NCBI GenBank assembly: GCA_050084985.1 | Contig: JBITNC010000001.1 | Span: 131,688,001 to 131,752,000, forward strand | Origin: Nageia nagi | Taxonomy: Eukaryota > Pinophyta | Reading direction: 5' to 3' | Length of the DNA stretch: 64,000 nt | Shown here: positions 57,191 to 64,000 of the stretch, piece by piece | How positions within the stretch are numbered: the stretch's first letter is position 1 | Layout of the letters: each line of letters opens with the position of its first letter | Position numbers and translations under genes: made by a program | Notes under the pieces: generated by a model | Told to the model about the DNA's origin: nothing | Databases searched by the model: none | What the model saw: the letters and a program-made list of their open reading frames with translations, nothing else

Positions 57191-57957
57191 CTCTATAGGA
57201 ATATACTACATAAGCCCAAACTATCCCCTCACACTCTCAAACTAAAAATACTCAAGAAAATTAATTTGTCTATCACTGATAACCCTCATCGATGACCCAT
57301 AAAATTTTACATTAAAAAAAATTAAATAAAAAAATATTAAAATCTCTTTCTTAGCATCTTGTTATGAGTGTCAAGTAAGATAAAAAGGAAATAAGTGTGT
57401 ATGTAAGTGCATACATCTAAAACTATAAGAAAAATCCCTCTTTAGGTGATTCATCATTAATTCTTGATGACATAATAAAAACTTTTAAAAAAGATTAAAA
57501 TAAATAAGATTACCACTTGTTAAAATAGCTTAAATCATATGACTAAAAGAAATTGAATTTCACATATAATTGAAATTTTGAAAAATTGAACATGATTAAC
57601 ATGCATGATATGACCTTCTACATAAGATCATCATGTACCCTCACTGACAAGATGGAATCTAACAAAATCAAATCAACTGTATACATAAAACCTATAATCT
57701 ATCTCATACTAGCTTCGACATGTTGAGAAGACACAAAAGTGCATCACACAAATGCCACAAACAACACATAGTATTAAGATAGACATGAGTATAATTTTGG
57801 TATACCCTATAATGGTTTACAAAATGTGATAAAGTGCAAAAGTTATTAGAACATGAGTTGATGATGATTCAACCAATCAAATTTGACTTATTCATAGAGA
57901 ATAGGTAAATTTTAAACATCGACTTAGGCATCGATACAAGTTAGGGAACTTGAACAA

Positions 57958-57962
<5 letters not shown>
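57191..57962. other. AT-rich 3' region of element B, part 3
   Basis: No gene recognised. The stretch 57595-57900 is similar to 58490-58790 (AAGATCATCATGTA, AGAGACAA/ACAC, CACTATAGTGATACACA-like, ATTTGACTTATT), an internal direct repeat about 890 bp apart. Confidence 0.5.

Positions 57963-58014
<52 letters not shown>
57963..58014. repeat. (TA)26 microsatellite
   Basis: 52 bp of uninterrupted TA dinucleotides, separating the two copies of the internal direct repeat in the 3' region of B. Confidence 0.97.
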
Positions 58015-58018
<4 letters not shown>

Positions 58019-58915
58019 TAAGCCTTTCTTCTAGTTTAGGTTTAGCTTAGGTCTATATTTTAATATAAAAATTACTAAAATTAAGGTGGAAAATATATTT
58101 TTTAAAAGGTAGTACAGGTATAAAAAATACCCAAAAAATATTTAAGCCCTCCTAGTATTTTGTTAAGAATTTGGATAAGGTAAATAAGTAAAAGATGTAC
58201 ATATAAATATATGTACAAAAAAAAACACAAAAAATATATTTCACATAAATTTCATCTTGGGTCCCTTGCAAGGTAACATCAACAAAACTACTATCTTACA
58301 TCTCATACCATAAATCTTTAATGTTAAAAAAAAATTGTGTTCAAGACAAAATGAGTAAGCCTATTACTTTTCACATTGAAAAATGTGAAATATTTTGAAA
58401 AAAATAAAATTTATTAGTAGTTTAAAATTTGAAAAATGATCCTTCTTTTGATAGCCAAAAGAAGGATGGGAGTGAATATGACTAAGTAAATTGTATGAAC
58501 TTTTGTGCAAGATCATCATGTAACCTTACTACTAGGATAAAAAGAAGAATAATCAAAATAATTGTATTCATAGAGAAAATTTCCTATTACATACTAACTT
58601 TGGCATGTAGAGACAACATAGTACTGTATCATTTAATTGGAATAAACAACACACACTATAGTGATACACACAAGTTTCACTTTGATAATACAACCATACT
58701 ACTTTCAAAATGCTTCAAATGCAATAGATCAAAAAATGAACTTAATTATTATTCAATCAATTAAATTTGACTTATTAATAGAGAATAAGTTTATTCAACA
58801 TATCAATTAAATTCAAAAATCCAAGAAAGAAACTTGAATGCACCCATCTCTTAGAAGGTAAGTTTTTGAATTATCCTCTATTTATTGTTAGCAGATAATT
58901 CAAAAAGGGGAAAAA
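58015..58915 (+). other. 3' end of element B interior with polypurine tract
   Basis: AT-rich; ends in AAAAAGGGGAAAAATT (58900-58915), directly before the 3' LTR, a plausible polypurine tract. Contains the second copy of the internal direct repeat. Confidence 0.6.
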
Positions 58916-59834
58916 TTTAGACACCCAAAAATGACCCTTCTTTGAATAGGTGAAAGAAGGATAAAAAAATTAAAACAATATTATAAAATTTACTATAATC
59001 TGTCAATCACCAATGTTCGGTATCAATTATCAGTGACTCAAGCTAGATGCCAATGTTCGATACCTAGACATTGATAACTCTATGGTTGGCAAAAGTAAAA
59101 TAAAAATGGCAAATTCTAAGTCATCTTGGGAAAATCAAGGGATAATAAATGATTTATCATCCATCCTATTTCCCCAAGCTCCAAATTATTACTATGACAA
59201 AGCTATATGGGCTTTTTTATCCAGATTTTTATCTCAAAATTGGAAATTTTAGTTATTTCCAAAATATATAAATAAAACCTTCAATAATGAAGTAAAGGAC
59301 CCAATTTTAATGCAAAGTTACTTTGTTAGAATACATTCAAACTTAGTGAGTTGAGTACTTTACTATTTCATACTTTTACATGCTTGTTTATGTTTATTAT
59401 TATACTTATTTTCATGATATGAGTAGGTATGTTTGATGTCCTTTATATTTGCATGTGTGTAGGACCCATAGGTACTAAGTAGCAAAACTAATTAGTGATA
59501 TTCATATAGAGTTGAAGAAGAGAAATCCAAACTATTTACAAGTTCTAGAAGATAATTTTTAGAGCTTGTAGACACTATTACAGAAATGCAAATGATTGGT
59601 ATAGGACACTAGCAACTAGAGCTAATTGCTAAACAATTGAAGTGGGTTTTCAATGACTCTATAAGTGGCCATAAAGGCCAAAATATCATTTTGTAAAAAT
59701 TCCTTTTGTAAGTAAACAAATCAAAAGAGATTCATAATTGCATTATTGAGGTCTATTCAAAAAATAATAAAGAAAATGTTAGTTGTAATATTTATTGTCT
59801 TGTTTTCCAAAAGGATTACTTTTTGAGTATGACA
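58916..59834 (+). repeat. 3' LTR of element B
   Basis: 919 bp, colinear with 40807-41725. Its second base is T instead of G (TT at the start), a terminal mutation. Followed by the target duplication CTAAG. Confidence 0.93.
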
Positions 59835-61260
59835 CTAAGTGTTGGGGTACCAAGGAACTTGACGTAAACATTAGATAGGCAAGATCCTAATAGGTGATAT
59901 TATCTAGTCAAAATCACTATGGAAAATAAAGTGCTAATGTCAAGCTCCAAAAATAGTCTAAGTTCGAGTCAGTGAGTCTAGTGATGTCATAAAAAAACAA
60001 AAGGTCCTAACAAGTAAACTAATGAAGACACTCAAGGCATTAGCAAGTTATGTTAGCCACACCAAATGAATTTATTTTACATTAAGTTTCAAGGGATATA
60101 GAAAGGTAAAATTAGGAAAAAAAATTTTACATACCAATAAAGGTTATAAGTATGTATAAGCTCAAAGGAAGAGTTAATTGAAGAGGTGACATCATCAAGG
60201 CCAAGCAAGAGGATGTTGAACTAACCCCCAGGGGTTTGAAGCAAATGACATTAGTATTATTGATCCCAAGTATCGATAAGAGATCTAAGCTTAATAAGGA
60301 TAGAGTATGAAAGCCTAGAGGGACCAAAGAGTGAAGTGATAATATCAGCAATATCATAACATCTAGGTTTTACAGTAATTCCTAAGAGATAGATAACATC
60401 AACATAATAGTCCTAAATGCTTGAAAGTATTTTGGAGCTTGGATCTAAAGATAAGTAAAGTATGCATGAACTTGAATGGTTAGTAAACTAAATAAGTAAC
60501 TTCAATGAAGCCTAAGCAACCAATCTAGAGTTTGTTTTAGGGATATAGTTGTGACATTCTAGAACTTAACTCCTAGAAGAGGGTAGAAGAATGTAGTCCA
60601 TGTACAAACATGTAGACTTTCAGAAGTCTAGTAAACTCACTTGATAAAGTTTTCAAGCTGATTTTATATGTAGAAGAAGTAGTTATAGCATTGTTAGTTA
60701 GTGAGATCCAGTTTGAGGAGCTAAGTAGCCATAGAGTACTCTTGAACCAAGAAAAGCCATGCATATTGCATGAAGGGAATACTACAATATTCTAGAAAAC
60801 CCTCTAAGTTAATGTTAGTTTTCTTAAAATGTAACTAACTAATGGTCGATAGTAGTAGTTAAGTATGATTTTTCTTTTCAATATATTTTATATATTTATA
60901 CCTATAAATAGAAGGCATTTGGATGTAATAAAGGTTAGACATTTAAGTATTTTCCCTTTGCAATGTTACTGAAGTTATTTTTTGAATACAAGTATGACAT
61001 GATTTCCCTTTTCTCAATTATTTGTTCATGTATATGCTTAAATAATTATGTATGCTTGTCTGTATGCTTCATGACTGCATGGTCTAATGTTGAATTAGTG
61101 ACTATTAGTGTCATATTTGGATATGATTGCTAATATAGGTAACACTAATATATGGTTGTTAATTTATTTATCTTTCCAATTATTCTACTTAGGAAGCACA
61201 CACTGGTCAATCATATTAATTTTATCCACTTTTGTATTCTTCCAAAATTACACTCTAAGG
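59835..61260 (+). repeat. 3' LTR of element D, second part
   Basis: Continues the D LTR after element B. It matches 5' LTR positions 828-2200 with moderate divergence, including the TATA box at 60903-60910 and the GGAAGCA-ACTGGT stretch near 61191. Similarity stops at TTACACTCTA (61249), where element E begins shortly after. Confidence 0.8.
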
Positions 61261-61269
61261 AGGGGCTAA

Positions 61270-63116
61270 TGCTCTAGCATTATTTATTATTTCATTATTT
61301 TTAATAAATCATTCTTAACTCCTGCTCCCTTATCTCCTTTCACATGCATTTAACCTCTTTGTAGATATTATTTCAAGTCTAAAGAGTTCCAGGTTTTGTC
61401 AGTATCTAAGAATTGTTTATGGATATGTGAGTCTTAGGTATTTTAATTCCAAAGGTGTATTTGCTATCTAGTGGATGTTATGGTAAATTCCAAGAATAGA
61501 AATTCATTGATTAAACTATCTTTTCAGGAACTCTATGTGTAGAAGAGTCATAGTTTGTAGATATTTATCTAAGTTGCAATTGCAAACAAATGTATCATAT
61601 TCAAGAAATATTGTAATATATAAGGGAAGTATACATTTGAGTCAAGTCTAGGAGTTATTGTAAATATAAGTCAAATTCATATCTACATTTCTAGCAAGAG
61701 ATATTAGAGCTTGCCATTATTTAGAGAGTCTAACCCAACAATCAAAATTTACAAAAAATGTTGCAATAAGATCAATTACATCCTATCAATTTTCATTGAT
61801 GATGTCACCATTTTTGAGTGAAATTAGTAGGTCTCAAGATAAGTAATAATGAATTAGTGTTTCATTTAGTGGGATTTATTTTAAGAGATCATATAGGGAC
61901 CACTAATTATGATTGATGATGACATAACTTTTAGCTAAAATCAATGGGTCCCAAGATAAAGAATAGCAAGAAATACTACTTGAAGATAATCAAATAAAGT
62001 TCACCAATTTCCAATGATGATGCCACACCTTTTATCTAAAATCTATAGGTATTAAGATTAGCTTCACCATCACTAGAGCCTAGTAAGGAGAGACAAAACC
62101 TACTAGACTGAAAGAAGAATGATGGGAAAGAAGTAACACCTAGGTCCACTTGATCTTAAGTGTTTGAACCCTAAGGCTCTATCAATGTTTTGACTACAAC
62201 TCATTTCCACATGACAGTAGTAATTTCTTCTTTAAATTCAATGATATACTATTCATTTCCCTCATTATTCCACACAACCAAAAATATAATGTTGATCTTT
62301 AATAAGTTATGGAGAAGTAAATAGCTACTGATAGAGCATAGTGTCAGATCATACCAATCAAGTTACACATAAGTGCATCTTCAATCAACTACAAAATTAG
62401 GAGAAAGTAGTCAACAAAAAATTAGGAAGATTACAGCTTAATTAATACAACTTAAAAATTTCAAATTTCTAGACTATGGTGCTATCGATACTTGATTACT
62501 ATGTAATTTGCATAGTTATAATATTAATTGTAAATAGTTTTCCTTACTATTTTGAATCAAGAGGAGTATTTATGTATATTAATGATAGATAACCACTCAA
62601 TTGGGATAAAAATGTATAAATAGTGGACAATTATAAATCCTAAAGGTTGAACATTTTAGCAAATTTGCCCAAGTTTGTAAGATGCTTCTGTATATGATAA
62701 TGCTTTTCCCTTTTGAATAAGTGGCTATCTATTACATTTTGTGAATGTTATATATGAGATGCTATCTTAAGTTATGGCTATGTATTATGATTGTGAGACC
62801 ATGAGGGTAAGATAGTCTGCTATTCTTAATCTTGGTTATGGATTGCTGCTTATACTACAATTTTTGGGCTACATAGTTTTTGTTTACTTTTAATTTTGAT
62901 ATGTTCATCTCTTTCTTGTTACTCTTTACCTTTCATTTCTTTCCTGTTACTTTCAACCTTCACAATTTATAGGAACAAACTTACAACCCAAAGATTGAGT
63001 AGAAAACTAACATGAGTTCATCCCCACCACTTTTTGATCTCTCAAGAACCCTACTATTGCATGAAATGTAGAAATGAATATATAAAACCTTTGAGGTTAC
63101 ATTATATCAATTAATA
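61270..63116 (+). repeat. 5' LTR of element E
   Basis: It contains three degenerate copies of a TGATGTCA-like site (61800, 61917 as TGATGACA, 62018 as TGATGCCA) within about 110-bp repeats, a TATA box TATAAATA at 62615-62622, and TTTCCTGTTACTTT near 62940, in the same order as in the LTR of element A. It ends CAATTAATA. The start is approximate. Confidence 0.65.
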
Positions 63117-63132
63117 GTAATAGTTCCATTTT

Positions 63133-63150
63133 TGGCATGCTCGGTGGGAC
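63133..63150 (+). other. Primer binding site of element E
   Basis: TGGCATGCTCGGTGGGAC, 16 bases after the LTR end. It matches A's PBS at 16 of 18 positions. Confidence 0.75.
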
Positions 63151-63289
63151 ATGATTTAAATTCCATATTTAGTGGGCATAAATAGGCGTAATAGCTATGT
63201 CTAGTAGGCTATCAATTATCATAATTTAAATATTATAAGGTTCTTATAACCTTATTGGTGACTCTGCTATCAACCAATCAATATTTTGA

Positions 63290-63950
63290 ACCCTAGCATA
63301 TCCAAAACATAGACTTACTAGAAGTAGTGCCAAAAAATCCCTCAGACAACCTAGATTTCAAGAGTTGTCAATTTCTCATAGAAGGACTAGGAAAAATATT
63401 TCCTAGATTATATCTCCTAAAATTCCCTTAAGGGATATCCCATTATTAGCTATAATTAATTCTACCACAAAAAATCCTTCACCTAATTCAACTACTCCAA
63501 GCATAACTCAACCTATTCCTACCAATTTTCTTGCTTGTAAAAATAGCCATCCTTTGGTGATTGCTACTAATTCACCTCCAATCCCTCAAGCAACCTTCAA
63601 AGTTTTGCCCAAATATGATTGGTCTAGTAAAACACCATATGAACATTGTCAAGATGTATCTTTATTGGCTTTGAGCTTTGATATCACTGATGAAATGTTG
63701 ATGACTAGGTTATTATCACACTCTTTTGATGGAAAAGCTACTGAATGGTTCAAAACTCTTACCTCTCAATCTATAAATTTATGGGGAGAGTTGTGTTAGG
63801 ATTTGATTAAAAGATTTGCTATAGATGATGATGATAGCACCTTCCTAAGTCTTATAGCATGTATTAAAAGACACCCTCATGAATCCATATATGATTTCAA
63901 TATTAGATTTGAGAGAACATGGAAAGCTATTCTAGTAAGGATAGACTAAC
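63290..63950 (+). pseudogene. gag: gag of element E (5' part)
   Basis: Capsid gene related to that of element A. It reads TRSSAKKSLRQPRFQEL (63315), a Pro/Thr-rich stretch, then the open segment 63554-63799 with FKVLPKYDWSSKTPYEHCQD, LLALSFDITDEMLMTRLLSH, SFDGKATEWFKTLTSQS, and after a TAG (63800; CAG expected) DLIKRFAID and YDFNIRFERTWKAI. The matching segments in A are FKTLPEFDATSEKTAYEHC and FNIRFQKTW. Stops near 63405 and 63800 make it a pseudogene; the C-terminal half lies largely beyond the window. Confidence 0.82.
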
Positions 63951-64000
63951 AAATGCACAAGCTCTGGTGTACTACAAAAGATTCTCTTAGATCTTAATAT

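Larger units (their letters stand above)
40807..59834 (+). mobile_element. Element B: 19-kb Tat-type Ty3/gypsy retrotransposon
   Basis: A 19,028-bp element with 919-bp LTRs at each end (40807-41725 and 58916-59834) and the 5-bp target duplication CTAAG (40802-40806 and 59835-59839). The interior order is PBS, about 1.7-kb leader, gag, protease, RT, RNase H, additional RNase H, integrase without chromodomain, then a 7.7-kb 3' region with relics of a sense and an antisense reading frame and an embedded copia LTR. The size and the extra RNase H before integrase fit the Tat lineages with very large members. The LTRs are clearly diverged (many substitutions) and all genes are broken, so the insertion is old, but younger than D, into whose 3' LTR it inserted. 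Confidence 0.93.
682..61260 (+). mobile_element. Element D: outer, old Tat-type Ty3/gypsy retrotransposon
   Basis: A plus-strand element reconstructed across insertions. The order is 5' LTR (to 2374), PBS (2385), gag (2490-3798, resuming 12430-12790), protease, extra RNase H, RT, RNase H, integrase (to about 17165), ORFx (18280-18540, resuming 37290-40480) and 3' LTR (40653-40806, resuming 59835-61260). Reading resumes in register of homology across elements A and B, and each of these is flanked by a 5-bp target duplication. Every coding part carries many stops, so the element is dead. Without the insertions it would be roughly 18-20 kb or less. The 3' LTR still lacks the counterpart of positions 2201-2374, expected on the far side of element E. 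The exact outer start is not resolved. Confidence 0.82.
61270..64000 (+). mobile_element. Element E: A-family LTR retrotransposon, 5' part
   Basis: Plus-strand element cut by the window end. It has a 1.85-kb LTR-like region with A-family landmarks, a PBS identical in type to A and D, and a gag closely related to A's gag. The LTR start is placed at TGCTCTAG (61270) because similarity to D's LTR ends just before; its target duplication cannot be checked in this window. It sits in D's 3' LTR. Confidence 0.72.

Noticed and set aside
59835-61260. A separate LTR pair formed by 1-2374 and 59835-61260 as LTRs of a small element
   Set aside because: The left part of the second copy is found at 40653-40806 across element B, and D's internal domains lie between the two copies, so they are the two LTRs of one large element.
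1-64000. CRISPR arrays, bacterial operons, rRNA or tRNA genes, and intact host plant genes
   Set aside because: None seen; the regular repeats present are plant minisatellites and LTR arrays, and every coding region recognised belongs to a transposable element or is unassigned.

Overview
The window is a stack of nested transposable elements from a seed plant with a large, AT-rich, repeat-packed genome. The evidence is plant-type Ty3/gypsy Tat elements with an extra RNase H, a plant chromovirus, a Ty1/copia element, a hAT-like transposase relic, and no host gene, rRNA, tRNA or CRISPR that I can recognise. The size of the Tat elements and the depth of decay suggest a gymnosperm-sized genome, but that is inference.

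Layout, outermost first. Element D (about 682-61260, + strand) is an old Tat-type LTR retrotransposon. It has a 5' LTR (to 2374), a PBS, gag, protease, an additional RNase H, RT, RNase H and integrase (to about 17165), then a long accessory reading frame called ORFx here (18280-18540 and 37290-40480), and an interrupted 3' LTR. Five units sit inside D. (1) Element A (3799-12429, minus strand, TSD gatcc) lies in D's gag and carries gag plus ORFx but no pol. (2) A degraded region (about 18541-37290) holds a minus-strand hAT-like transposase and an unrecognised plus-strand multi-segment reading frame. (3) Element F (19227-31362, minus strand, TSD ccatt) is a Ty1/copia element with TA...TA termini inside that region. 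(4) Element B (40807-59834, +, TSD ctaag) is a 19-kb Tat element in D's 3' LTR. (5) Element E (about 61270 to beyond the window, +) is a relative of A, also in D's 3' LTR. Element C (23094-29261, +, TSD cttag), a young chromovirus, lies inside F's gag.

Relative ages follow from nesting and LTR divergence. C is youngest (about 2 LTR differences in 287 bp), then A (about 30 differences in 1557 bp, essentially all transitions); F, B and D are older. The stop codons in A and C are mostly explained by C-to-T change of CAA, CAG or CGA, as expected under cytosine methylation.

The most interesting biology is as follows. ORFx (conserved N-terminal region, Pro/Ser-rich linker with a basic stretch, coiled-coil C-terminus) is shared by the pol-bearing element D and the pol-less element A, which suggests an A/D autonomous/non-autonomous partnership. 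In D the extra RNase H lies before RT, whereas in B it lies after RT-RNase H. The A-type LTR carries an array of TGACGTCA-like sites. The 7.7 kb behind B's integrase holds relics of a sense and an antisense reading frame. Two arrays 18.6 kb apart are built from the same 21-bp unit.
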